The notes beneath the pieces are model-generated. The model was not told where the DNA came from. It was given only the letters and a program-made list of their open reading frames with translations, and did not search any database. Shown here piece after piece: positions 25,203 through 33,461 of a stretch of 64,000 nucleotides of DNA. Origin of the DNA: Flavobacteriales bacterium UBA2104 (GTDB taxonomy: Bacteria > Bacteroidota > Bacteroidia > Flavobacteriales_D > Crocinitomicaceae); contig DCYS01000010.1 of NCBI GenBank assembly GCA_002331485.1, positions 62,001 through 126,000 on the forward strand, read 5' to 3'. The position numbers and the translations under genes were made by a program. Position 1 is the first letter of the stretch, and each line of letters opens with the position of its first letter.

Positions 25203-25674
25203 GGTTGGTAGCGTGCCTCTGGCACTTATTTCGCACTATTGTGCTTAAAGACGGTCTTCGACCATCTTTGGGGTAGATCATGCCTACGGCATTCTCAGGG
25301 TGTGTTATTCGACGGACTGCGATCATCTTTACGGTAGATCATGCCTACCGTATTCTCGGTGTGTTTTCTCGACGGTCTTCGACCATCGTTAATGATTATC
25401 ATGCCTACGGCATTTACATTGCGAATGCTGTGTGCCGGATTGGTATTTATTTGTTTTCATCGGGCGGTCTTTGAACATCTCTGAGAGAGATCTTGCCTGT
25501 GGCATACTTTTGACTGATTAAGTGCTAGCTGCACGGTAAATTTCGCACAACGGCAGAATGACGTTGTTGCGAAATTTTAATAGGAGTCCCTAATTGCCGT
25601 AGGCACGATATTTAATTCTATTTTTTAAATCTCATTATCCCATTTTTTCTTAACTTATAGTAGAAAACCACCTT
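25203..25674. repeat. Repeat array A (bracketed mini-hairpin array) left of the transposase
   Basis: No gene. Four units repeat two small hairpins in fixed order. Hairpin one is GGTCTTCGACC-like (25253, 25314, 25374, 25466). Hairpin two is TGCCTACGGCA-like (25281, 25342, 25402, 25494). The first three units are 60-61 bp apart and the fourth is further off. The array begins with CGTGCCTCTGGCACTT (25212) and ends with the inverted counterpart ATTGCCGTAGGCACGATA (25593-25610). A separate strong stem lies at 25538-25577. After 25610 only AT-rich leader remains before the transposase ATG. Confidence 0.8.
25538..25577. repeat. Strong stem-loop inside array A
   Basis: AAATTTCGCACAACG (25538-25552) and CGTTGTTGCGAAATTT (25562-25577) pair over 15 bp with one bulged base around a 9-nt loop. 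It is unlike the short hairpins of the tandem units and has no counterpart in array B. Confidence 0.7.
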
Positions 25675-26136
25675 ATGCCTAATTCTTATGTAAAAATGTA
25701 TGTTCACGCCGTTTTTGGAGTGAAATACCGTCAAGCCTTATTATCTAAACAATGGAGAGATCGACTGTTTAGAAATATTGGGAAAATCATAAATGATGAG
25801 GGATGTCGTGAGATCATAGTCAATGGAGTTGAAGATCACGTTCACTGTTTATTCTTCTTGAAATCTGATGTGAAATTATCCAGAGTAATGCAACGAGTCA
25901 AGAGTCTGTCCTCAGGCTGGATAAATAAAAATGGCTTAACGAGATGTAAGTTTTCCTGGCAGTCCGGCTACGGAGCTTTTTCACACGGCGAATCTAGTGT
26001 TAACACGGTAATAAGATATATCGAAAGACAGGAGGAACATCATGCTAAAAAGACCTTCCATGAAGAATATATTGATCTGTTAGAGAAATTTGACATTGAT
26101 TATGATGAGAGGTATGTATTTCAGGAGTTGGAATAG
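25675..26136 (+). mobile_element. IS200/REP-type HUH (Y1) transposase gene, tnpA
   Basis: A 153-residue single-domain Y1 transposase. The metal-binding HUH motif is HVH (55-57, in VEDHVHCLF). The conserved second block is WQSGYGAFSHGESSVN (95-110), followed by VIRYIERQEEHH, with Tyr115 the likely nucleophile. It is intact and ATG-initiated. No accessory tnpB gene is present. It lies between two arrays of hairpin repeats. This is reminiscent of RAYT/REP systems, where the transposase recognises the flanking small hairpins, and of IS200 elements with subterminal hairpins. Which of the two it belongs to cannot be settled here. Confidence 0.85.
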
Positions 26137-26391
26137 ACGGAGTATTGGATCGTGCCTACGGCACTTGGGGAGTACTGTCGTGTGTAGAGATGGTCTTCGA
26201 CCATCTTTTCGGCAGATCATGCCTACGGCATTCTCGGTGTGTTTTCTCCAAGGTCTTCGTTGAGTTTTGAGGTAGATCATGTCGATGACATTCATGAGGT
26301 GTTAACCGGCGGTCTTCGACCATCGTTAATGATTATCATGCCTACGGCATTCTTTTAACAGGAACCCTTAAGTGCCGTTGGCACGATAATC
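26137..26391. repeat. Repeat array B (bracketed mini-hairpin array) right of the transposase
   Basis: Same design as array A and same direction. Hairpin one occurs at 26192, 26252 (decayed) and 26311; hairpin two at 26220, 26280 (TGTCGATGACA, with compensating changes) and 26339. The spacing is 59-60 bp. Left bracket CGTGCCTACGGCACTT (26151), right bracket AAGTGCCGTTGGCACGATA (26370-26388). The third units of A and B are identical over GGTCTTCGACC, the 17-nt spacer and TGCCTACGGCA. The remaining bases to 26522 hold nothing I can identify. Confidence 0.8.
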
Positions 26392-26522
26392 AGAGAACTG
26401 ATATTCCTTTTTTGATGCCAGACTTATTCTTTAGGTGCTCTTTTAATGAATTTGTACGATGCATATTTCCAAAACTATCTTCCCATATTGCTGTTTAATC
26501 AACAGAATATAGAAATCATCAT

Positions 26523-26530
26523 TACATTTG
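26523..26530 (+). promoter_or_regulatory. Bacteroidota -7 element (TACATTTG) for the SDR gene
   Basis: An exact TAnnTTTG match ending 5 nt before the ATG at 26536. The expected transcription start is the start codon itself, so the mRNA is probably leaderless. Confidence 0.6.
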
Positions 26531-26535
26531 CATCT

Positions 26536-27546
26536 ATGGTTTTTGTTACTGGCGGTACAGGATTAATTGGAAGTCATCTTCTCGTGGAGTTGGTTCAAAA
26601 ACATGACCTTATTACGGCCATTTACAACAATCCTAAGAAAATTGAGACTGCTCGTTCCGTGATGAAATATTATCTGGGAAACGAGGCTTCGGCACTTTTT
26701 GATAAGATTACCTGGAAGCAATGTAATATTCTTAATGTTCCGGAACTGGAGGAAGTAATGAGAGGCCATTCAATCGTCTATCATTGCGCAGCCACAGTAT
26801 CTTTTAAGCGTCGTGACTTTTCGAAAATGATCAAGGTAAATCGCTATGGTACGGCAAACATTGTGAACATTTGTTTGGATCAGAAAGTAGATAAACTTTG
26901 CTACGTAAGTTCAACTGCAGCAGTTGGGAATAAGGATATCCCTTCAGATGAGTTTGTGGATGAAAACGGAAAATGGATCTTAACTGATGATACGAGTGGT
27001 TATTCTATTTCTAAATATAGCGCCGAAAAAGAGGTTTGGAGAGGAATTGAAGAAGGCTTGAATGCCGTTATGGTGAATCCATCAGTTGTTTTTGGAGCAG
27101 GTAAATGGACGGAGAGTTCTCTCGTTATATTTGATACGGTTCGAAAAGGGTTGAAGTTTTATTCTCCAGGTTCTAATGCTTTTGTAGATGCCAGAGACGT
27201 TGCGAAGATCATGACAACACTCGTAGACCGTGATATTCAAAAAGAAAGATATCTCTGTGCAGGTGCCAACGTTCCATTTAAAGAGGTTTTTGATGGTATA
27301 GCAAAGAAACTAGGTAAGAAGCCACCAAAATATAAAGTGAGTCCTCTGTTGATGGGGGTAGCCTGGAGACTAGCCGTTTTTTGGTCTGTGATCACTTTTT
27401 CAAGCCCAGCAATCACTAAATCTTCGGCTAGAAGTGCGTTCAAACGCATTAAATTCAGTAATGCAAAGATTAAAAATGAGATCGGTCATGAGTTTTATTC
27501 TCTTGATGAGATGATCGAGAATGCAGTTCAGGGAAGAGTAGAATAG
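26536..27546 (+). CDS. NAD-dependent epimerase/dehydratase family protein (extended SDR)
   Basis: A 336-residue extended short-chain dehydrogenase. The NAD(P)-binding motif TGGTGLIGSHLL is at the N-terminus, the catalytic pair YSISK lies near residue 157, and CYVSSTAAVG supplies the active-site serines. It resembles dihydroflavonol-4-reductase-like and 3-beta-HSD-like SDRs. The C-terminal part has a hydrophobic stretch (SPLLMGVAWRLAVFWSVITF), so it may touch the membrane. The start at 26536 is chosen because the Rossmann motif begins there and the promoter sits just upstream. Its substrate is unknown. Confidence 0.85.
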   Translation: MVFVTGGTGLIGSHLLVELVQKHDLITAIYNNPKKIETARSVMKYYLGNEASALFDKITWKQCNILNVPELEEVMRGHSIVYHCAATVSFKRRDFSKMIKVNRYGTANIVNICLDQKVDKLCYVSSTAAVGNKDIPSDEFVDENGKWILTDDTSGYSISKYSAEKEVWRGIEEGLNAVMVNPSVVFGAGKWTESSLVIFDTVRKGLKFYSPGSNAFVDARDVAKIMTTLVDRDIQKERYLCAGANVPFKEVFDGIAKKLGKKPPKYKVSPLLMGVAWRLAVFWSVITFSSPAITKSSARSAFKRIKFSNAKIKNEIGHEFYSLDEMIENAVQGRVE

Positions 27547-27587
27547 GATTTTAAGCCTGTAGCATCGTGTTTATTCAATGCTTTTTC

Positions 27588-27595
27588 TACTTTTG
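27588..27595 (+). promoter_or_regulatory. Bacteroidota -7 element (TACTTTTG) for yicC-gmk-nadD
   Basis: An exact TAnnTTTG match 12 nt upstream of the first ATG at 27608, giving a leader of only a few bases. Confidence 0.55.
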
Positions 27596-27607
27596 TGCAA
27601 AGTTTCG

Positions 27608-28477
27608 ATGATGTTGAAATCAATGACAGGATATGGTAAGTCGACTGCGTCACTTGCCAACAAGAAATATACGATAGAGATCCGCTCGTTAAATAGCAAA
27701 GGACAGGATGTCTACCTCAAATTACCAACAGCTTTCAAGTCAAAAGAGATTCCGTTACGGAAAATGATCGGTAGCGCTCTTGATCGCGGTAAGATCGAAT
27801 GTTTACTTTCGGTCGAAGTTACTGAAGGTGAAAGCAATGTTGAGATCAATAAACCACTGATCAAACAGTATTATGCTGAACTTTCTGGAATTGCTGAAGA
27901 AGTTGGTGATGACTCATCAGATCTTATGGCTTCTATTTTGAGAATGCCAGATGTGTTGATCACCAAAGAAGAAGAGGTTGATGAAGAAGAATGGGCATTT
28001 GTTCGGCAGTTGATGGAGGGAGCTCTTGAGAAGATCAATTCATTCCGTGCTAAGGAAGGTGAATCGCTAACTGAGGATTTTAATCAATGCATTGGAACAA
28101 TAGAAGATTTACTTAACGAAGTTCCAGAATTTGAAGATCTGCGTATTGATATTATCAAGGAACGGATGCGTAAGGGATTGGAAAAACTGGAGAACGGAGC
28201 AGATGAAAATCGTTACGAACAAGAGCTGATCTACTACATTGAGAAGTTGGATATCTCAGAGGAGAAAACGCGCTTACAACATCACCTCGATTACTTCAGA
28301 GACACCATGAAACAAGAAGGAGCTAATGGTAAGAAGCTTGGGTTTATCAGTCAGGAAATTGGACGTGAGATCAACACGCTTGGAAGTAAATCGTATCATG
28401 CTTCATTACAGAAGATCGTGGTTCAAATGAAAGATCAACTAGAAAAGATCAAAGAACAAGTACTCAATACGCTATAA
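27608..28477 (+). CDS. yicC: YicC-family endoribonuclease
   Basis: A 289-residue protein beginning MMLKSMTGYG, the invariant YicC N-terminus. The first domain (YicC_N, about 1-150) includes EIRSLNSKGQDVYLKLP, and the C-terminal DUF1732 domain includes EKTRLQHHLDYFRDTMKQEG and KKLGFISQEIGREINTLGSK. YicC proteins are RNases that, in E. coli, help degrade the small RNA RyhB. Either the ATG at 27608 or the one at 27611 may be used. It lies 5 nt upstream of gmk, a very common neighbour pair. Confidence 0.93.
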   Translation: MMLKSMTGYGKSTASLANKKYTIEIRSLNSKGQDVYLKLPTAFKSKEIPLRKMIGSALDRGKIECLLSVEVTEGESNVEINKPLIKQYYAELSGIAEEVGDDSSDLMASILRMPDVLITKEEEVDEEEWAFVRQLMEGALEKINSFRAKEGESLTEDFNQCIGTIEDLLNEVPEFEDLRIDIIKERMRKGLEKLENGADENRYEQELIYYIEKLDISEEKTRLQHHLDYFRDTMKQEGANGKKLGFISQEIGREINTLGSKSYHASLQKIVVQMKDQLEKIKEQVLNTL

Positions 28478-28482
28478 AATCG

Positions 28483-29064
28483 ATGGATTCGCAAAATTCA
28501 GTTCAAGGAAAGTGTGTGATTTTTTCTGCCCCTTCTGGCGCAGGAAAGACAACGATCGTTCATCGTTTACTGGATCGAATGGATGATCTGGCGTTTTCGA
28601 TCTCGGCCTGCTCAAGAGAACCACGGCCCAATGAAGTTAAGGATAAAGATTATTACTTTCTATCTGTTCAGGAATTCAAAGAAAAGATCGATAATGACGA
28701 GTTTATTGAGTGGGAAGAAGTATACAAAGATCACTTTTACGGGACACTAAAATCCGAAGTCGAGCGACTCTGGAAAAAAGGAAAAACGGTTGTTTTTGAT
28801 GTAGATGTCTATGGAGGAATTAACTTGAAAAAGTATTTTGGCGATGACGCACTAAGTTTCTTTATCCAGCCACCTTCCATTGAAGTTTTGGAAGAGCGTT
28901 TACGGAATAGAAAGACTGAGACGGAAGAAAAAATACGTACTCGACTTAAAAAAGCAGGTGAAGAGCTTCAGCAGCGTGAACAATTTGATCGAGTTGTCGT
29001 TAATGGTAATCTAGACCTTACAGTTGATGAGGTAGAGGATTACATCAAAGAATATCTAGGATAA
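28483..29064 (+). CDS. gmk: Guanylate kinase
   Basis: A 193-residue enzyme that phosphorylates GMP to GDP. P-loop APSGAGKTT (16-24), GMP-binding region SACSREPRPNEVKDKDYYF and the lid region RNRKTETEEKIRTRL are present. The usual gmk length is about 200. The stop codon overlaps the nadD start by one base (TAATG), so the two are translationally coupled. Confidence 0.97.
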   Translation: MDSQNSVQGKCVIFSAPSGAGKTTIVHRLLDRMDDLAFSISACSREPRPNEVKDKDYYFLSVQEFKEKIDNDEFIEWEEVYKDHFYGTLKSEVERLWKKGKTVVFDVDVYGGINLKKYFGDDALSFFIQPPSIEVLEERLRNRKTETEEKIRTRLKKAGEELQQREQFDRVVVNGNLDLTVDEVEDYIKEYLG

Positions 29065-29678
29065 TGAATATTGGTTTGTACTTCGGGACGTTTAACCCTA
29101 TCCATATTGGGCATTTGATCATTTCAAACTATATGGCTGATTATACAGATCTTGATCAGGTTTGGTTAGTTGTGTCTCCGCAAAACCCATTGAAAAAGAA
29201 GAGCTCACTATTGGAGGATTATCATAGGTTGGCGATTGTAAAAGTCGCAATTGATGATAATATGAAGTTGAGAGCGAGTGATATTGAGTTTAATATGCCT
29301 AGACCTTCTTATACTTCAGATACGTTGGCATATATCAAGGAAAAGCATCCGGAGAATCACTTTCATTTAATCATGGGTGAGGACAACTTACGCACTTTTC
29401 ACAAATGGAAGAATTTCGAAAATATCCTTGAAAACCATAAGATCTATGTTTACCCTAGAGTGCTAACAATTCAAGAGGAAAAAGAAGTGGAGGAGATCGG
29501 TTACCTACCGGAAAATGAACTTCAGAAACACGATAACGTTGTATTGTGTGACGACGCACCGATCATGAAGGTGAGTTCTAGTTTCATTCGTCAAGCGATC
29601 AAAGATGGAAATGATGTTCGTTACTTACTCACAGATCCTGTCCACAAGTATGTGGAGGAAATGAATTTTTACCGTTAA
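29064..29678 (+). CDS. nadD: Nicotinate-nucleotide adenylyltransferase
   Basis: A 204-residue enzyme joining nicotinate mononucleotide to AMP in NAD synthesis. The nucleotidyltransferase motif GTFNPIHIGH (8-17) and the C-terminal SSSFIRQAI are intact, with LIMGEDNL in between. It is the last gene of yicC-gmk-nadD, linked to gmk by a one-base TAATG overlap. Confidence 0.96.
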   Translation: MNIGLYFGTFNPIHIGHLIISNYMADYTDLDQVWLVVSPQNPLKKKSSLLEDYHRLAIVKVAIDDNMKLRASDIEFNMPRPSYTSDTLAYIKEKHPENHFHLIMGEDNLRTFHKWKNFENILENHKIYVYPRVLTIQEEKEVEEIGYLPENELQKHDNVVLCDDAPIMKVSSSFIRQAIKDGNDVRYLLTDPVHKYVEEMNFYR

Positions 29679-29725
29679 ACTTTTGTTAAGCAGAACTTTT
29701 CACCGTTTTACTTCGTTTATATGTT

Positions 29726-30145
29726 GTGAAATGGATATTGCTCATACTCCCGATATTTTTGCTTTCGAACGAACACGTCAGTAATACAACCGTGAACTTA
29801 AAGATCAAGGGAGTATCATCATTATCCGGAAACCTTATGATCGCTGTTTACGAGGATGAAAGTAAGTTTCCTAAGTTTGGTAAAGGAGATATAAATATCG
29901 TTCACGCTGTCAAAAGTAATAACCCGAACATCAAAATATCAGATCTAGTTGTCGGAAATACGTATGCCATAGCTGTGTTTCATGATGCAAATGGCAACAA
30001 GTATCTGGATAAAAACTTCTTAGGCATACCCACTGAGAAATATGGTTTTTCGAACAATGCAAGAGGTACATTTGGACCACCATATTACAGTGATGCGAAG
30101 TTTAAGGTTTATTCAGGACAGACGTTGTCAATAACTATTCAGTAA
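29726..30145 (+). CDS. Secreted DUF2141 family protein
   Basis: A 139-residue exported protein. After a short signal segment the body carries the DUF2141 pattern: LKIKGVSSLSGNLMIAVYED, FPKFGKG, NTYAIAVFHDANGNKYLDKN and GIPTEKYGFSNNARG, a beta-sandwich with a conserved HDxNxN turn. The family function is unknown. No in-frame ATG is near, so a GTG at 29726 is the likely start. The 3' end overlaps the converging TraB-family gene by 11 nt. Confidence 0.8.
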   Translation: MKWILLILPIFLLSNEHVSNTTVNLKIKGVSSLSGNLMIAVYEDESKFPKFGKGDINIVHAVKSNNPNIKISDLVVGNTYAIAVFHDANGNKYLDKNFLGIPTEKYGFSNNARGTFGPPYYSDAKFKVYSGQTLSITIQ

Positions 30146-33100
30146 GACGCCCTTTAAGCGCTCTTTTTATTTCTGAAAGTGTTGGTTCATCTTCGAAAAA
30201 GAAGAAATACGCCCCGTCGCCAAAGTCTTTGTAACTAGGAAGCACCTTATTTTCTGGTAACTGCTGAGCTAAATAGTATACTTTCTTATTTTCAACACAC
30301 TTAAATAAGGCAAAAGAATGTTCTTTCAGCTCGAATTTTTCAAGTAACTCGATCGTTTTGTTCGGATCAAAAAAGCTGTCTTCATAATGATCAAAAGAGA
30401 TCAATCCAATGATTTTCTCAAAGTCGAAAACTTCATAAGTAGGCTCTCCAGAAACGGCCATAACTTTTGCATAGGCAATAGATCCCATGATGTTGTTTTC
30501 TATCCATCTCCTATCCTTGCGATCCAGTTTTCCCTGTAAAACATTTTGCCATCCTAATTTAACTCCCTTTCTAAACTGTTCATTTTCCTGAACTATCCAT
30601 GATCCAATTAAACTATCTAAGAACGACTCACGATTGTCTATATCACTTTTAAAGATCCATTCAAAATACCTGAAAGCTGCCCATTCCGGTTGATCAGAGG
30701 ATAACATGGCGTTCACAAAATCCTTTTTCATAAAGACCTCCCTGAAAAACGGATAAGAAGATAATTCCGCCAAGTGGAATGATATTTTCCAGCTTAAACT
30801 ATCCAAGATTGATGGTTCAAAGGCCGACCAAATTTCAGCAAGAAATGCTGGTTCTGTTTTGAGTTCATCAAGTAATAATTCTTTGTTGTTCCATGATATC
30901 CCTTTCTCATTAGCCGAACTTGCGATTTGATTGAAAGCTAACGTGTTTTTCTGTTTTGCACAGTAGTAGAGAAGTGCCTCTGTGAGCAGTTCTGAAGCAT
31001 TACGACTTCTTTGATTCCACAGGTCAACAGGATCTAAGGTATTATTCTCATGTTCGGCCAATTTATAAAGTAGGGTATATTGAAGAAAAGCATTCTCATC
31101 ATATTGCTCAAAAAGTGAATCATGGAGAAGCAGTATATCTTCTAAATGTTGCTGATTTACATGGTCGTTCTCTACAAGTTGGGCGATACCTTTATTGCCA
31201 CCATTGATCAGTTCTGTTTTGATCTTTTCGAGGTTAATGGAACTGATATCAGCTGAAGATGATGTTTTGAACTCTATACTATCCAGAAAATACAGTTTTT
31301 TATATTTCTCGTCGAAAGCATACGGATAGATCATGTTACTTGTTCCGATCGTTCGATTCTTCAAAATGATTTTCCCTCTCAGCATATTTTTAGATTCAGT
31401 ATAATGAATTGCATAATGCATCGTTGGATGTTCATTGTTCAGATCAAATGTTGAATCAATAGAAACCTTTAGTGTGTCTTTTGGCCATATGACTTGATCG
31501 ATCAATAATTGCTTGGTAGGTTTGTCAGAAAAGGCCCAATCCCTAAACTCCTTTTTGTAAGCTTGAAAGATGATCACGTTCTCTGGATCATTCATCAAAT
31601 AGTGTTTCGTATTTCTATAGAGGTATTTCTCGTCGTAGGACTGAGGTGAAAAACCATGTTTCGTGACATAGCTGGATAAGCTTGCATTACTGATCCTTTT
31701 CTGATCGATAGTTGCTTCCTCGCGAGGAGGATTAAACTTGACTTCTGACAAGAACTTCCTCGCTTCAATACTATCATTACCTGTGTATTGTGCATAGTGA
31801 ATCACATTACCTATTAGTCTCATTTTACCGAACACCTTTCGACCCATTCGCAGAGCACTAAAGTATTTTTCACTAAAATCATTTGATTTATTGAAATCAT
31901 AGAAAGATATACTATCACCAAATTCCTCGATCAAGTAATCTCCATAGTCGATATCGTCTAAATAGAGCGAGTTGTTTGTGATCTGATTTTCGTATACATA
32001 AACTGATTTTTTGGCATAAGGATCAAACCATTTGGCATACCAATAACTATCGGACTCAGTTGCATCTTGATACGTTTCAGCGCCTTTTGGTAGTTTAACC
32101 CTCAAGGTATTTGAAGGAGAATAAACCAAGGTGTCGGTAACGAATTGACCTTTATTTTTAGGCCCAAATGAAAACGTTTCAAAAAATTTGAATGGGCGGT
32201 CTGAATTCACAAATCGATAGCCTCCTGTACAATACAAGGTATATAGAATATCATTTCGATGAAAGGCTCGCATCCAATAAACATTGTTGCCACCACGATC
32301 AATTCGAGCTTGATAAGCTATTGTTTTATCATCAAGTTGAATGGAATCGAATCGAGAAATATGCTGCGGCTCAGTAGTGAAATACTCCATAACTGTCTCA
32401 TCTAGATCCGTTATCACCTCATAATGATGCATGTTTAAGGTGTATGTATTTCCTTGTCCCATTTCACGATACTGTACGATTCTATTTCCATTTTCCTGAT
32501 CGGTAATGACAGGTTTCCCAGTAAATTCTATTTGGGCTCCGAATTTTTGATCCGAATAAAAGTAACCTGAACACTTATCGAGTTCTTTTTCAGCTTTAGA
32601 CTTTTCTGAAGTAAACGTTGAGTTTACTGGATTTACGGTATATCCTTTCTTTTTAAGAAGTGGAACAATTCCTTCAGGCCCCATGAGGTGAGCAGCTCCA
32701 ACTGCACAGAACACTTTTTGAGATTGCATTAATGTGTCCAATCCATTTGCCATAACGTGATTCCTATCGACTAATAATTCATCATATAAGTTGAGATAAC
32801 GACGAGTAGATAGTTTCGTGAAATCGTGAAGTTTGTTAGCTCTTCCCTCCAGGTAAAGTTTTTTCATTTCCTCTTTTGAAGGCGTATCAATATATCCTTC
32901 AACGGTGGTGTCGATCTCATTGTTTAAACCAATACTCAATTGATCTTCTAAATCCTCAAGAGGATAGAAACGTTTATTGCAGTTATCGGCGATTTGTTTA
33001 AAATAGAGATCGATAAATTGCGGCCTTCCATTATCTGATCCATATCCCGTAAACGTTACTTTGTCCCGATTCGAAAAAGGAATGACCCAATCGAAAATAT

Positions 33101-33413
33101 CTTTCCCAAAATTGAGCGAAGAGTAATCGTAATATGCATCATTAGCCATCAACTCGGTGATATCCGCTTCAAGCACAATGGCTTCTGCACCTAAAATAGC
33201 TTCGTAAAGTTCTACAGGAAAGTTGAAAACATCAGGATCATTACTGTGATATGTACCAAACAAGAATTGCTTCGATTCTAAACCATTTCCTGAAATTTCC
33301 CAAAGAAGTTTGTAGTCTGAACGGTCGATGCTATCAGATTCCTGAGATACTCCCTGAAGAGAGAACAATGCAAAGAGTATTGCCAGGTACAAACATCGTA
33401 ATATCGTAAACAC
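30135..33413 (-). CDS. Large exported TraB/GumN-family protein with C-terminal extension
   Basis: A 1092-residue protein with signal peptide (ending GVSQ) and an N-terminal TraB/GumN domain (about 30-265). The family motifs FGTYHSND and VGAAHLMGPEGI are visible, with VLEADITELM between them. The TraB/GumN fold is related to EreA/ChaN-type hydrolases, and some members are thought to be metalloproteases. The remaining 800 residues have no family I recognise: a beta-rich part followed by a helical part around 720-1050. Stand-alone GumN proteins are about 300 aa, so this is a large fusion. Function open. Confidence 0.7.
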   Translation of the reverse strand: MFTILRCLYLAILFALFSLQGVSQESDSIDRSDYKLLWEISGNGLESKQFLFGTYHSNDPDVFNFPVELYEAILGAEAIVLEADITELMANDAYYDYSSLNFGKDIFDWVIPFSNRDKVTFTGYGSDNGRPQFIDLYFKQIADNCNKRFYPLEDLEDQLSIGLNNEIDTTVEGYIDTPSKEEMKKLYLEGRANKLHDFTKLSTRRYLNLYDELLVDRNHVMANGLDTLMQSQKVFCAVGAAHLMGPEGIVPLLKKKGYTVNPVNSTFTSEKSKAEKELDKCSGYFYSDQKFGAQIEFTGKPVITDQENGNRIVQYREMGQGNTYTLNMHHYEVITDLDETVMEYFTTEPQHISRFDSIQLDDKTIAYQARIDRGGNNVYWMRAFHRNDILYTLYCTGGYRFVNSDRPFKFFETFSFGPKNKGQFVTDTLVYSPSNTLRVKLPKGAETYQDATESDSYWYAKWFDPYAKKSVYVYENQITNNSLYLDDIDYGDYLIEEFGDSISFYDFNKSNDFSEKYFSALRMGRKVFGKMRLIGNVIHYAQYTGNDSIEARKFLSEVKFNPPREEATIDQKRISNASLSSYVTKHGFSPQSYDEKYLYRNTKHYLMNDPENVIIFQAYKKEFRDWAFSDKPTKQLLIDQVIWPKDTLKVSIDSTFDLNNEHPTMHYAIHYTESKNMLRGKIILKNRTIGTSNMIYPYAFDEKYKKLYFLDSIEFKTSSSADISSINLEKIKTELINGGNKGIAQLVENDHVNQQHLEDILLLHDSLFEQYDENAFLQYTLLYKLAEHENNTLDPVDLWNQRSRNASELLTEALLYYCAKQKNTLAFNQIASSANEKGISWNNKELLLDELKTEPAFLAEIWSAFEPSILDSLSWKISFHLAELSSYPFFREVFMKKDFVNAMLSSDQPEWAAFRYFEWIFKSDIDNRESFLDSLIGSWIVQENEQFRKGVKLGWQNVLQGKLDRKDRRWIENNIMGSIAYAKVMAVSGEPTYEVFDFEKIIGLISFDHYEDSFFDPNKTIELLEKFELKEHSFALFKCVENKKVYYLAQQLPENKVLPSYKDFGDGAYFFFFEDEPTLSEIKRALKGRLTE

Positions 33414-33461
33414 AACTATTTAACGCCAAAAGAACCTAAAAGTTTCACAAGTTCGGCGTAA

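Noticed and set aside
25203..26400. CRISPR array suggested by the regularly spaced repeats
   Set aside because: The repeat unit is a continuous 60-bp tandem with two hairpins, not a constant repeat alternating with unrelated unique spacers, and no cas genes are near.
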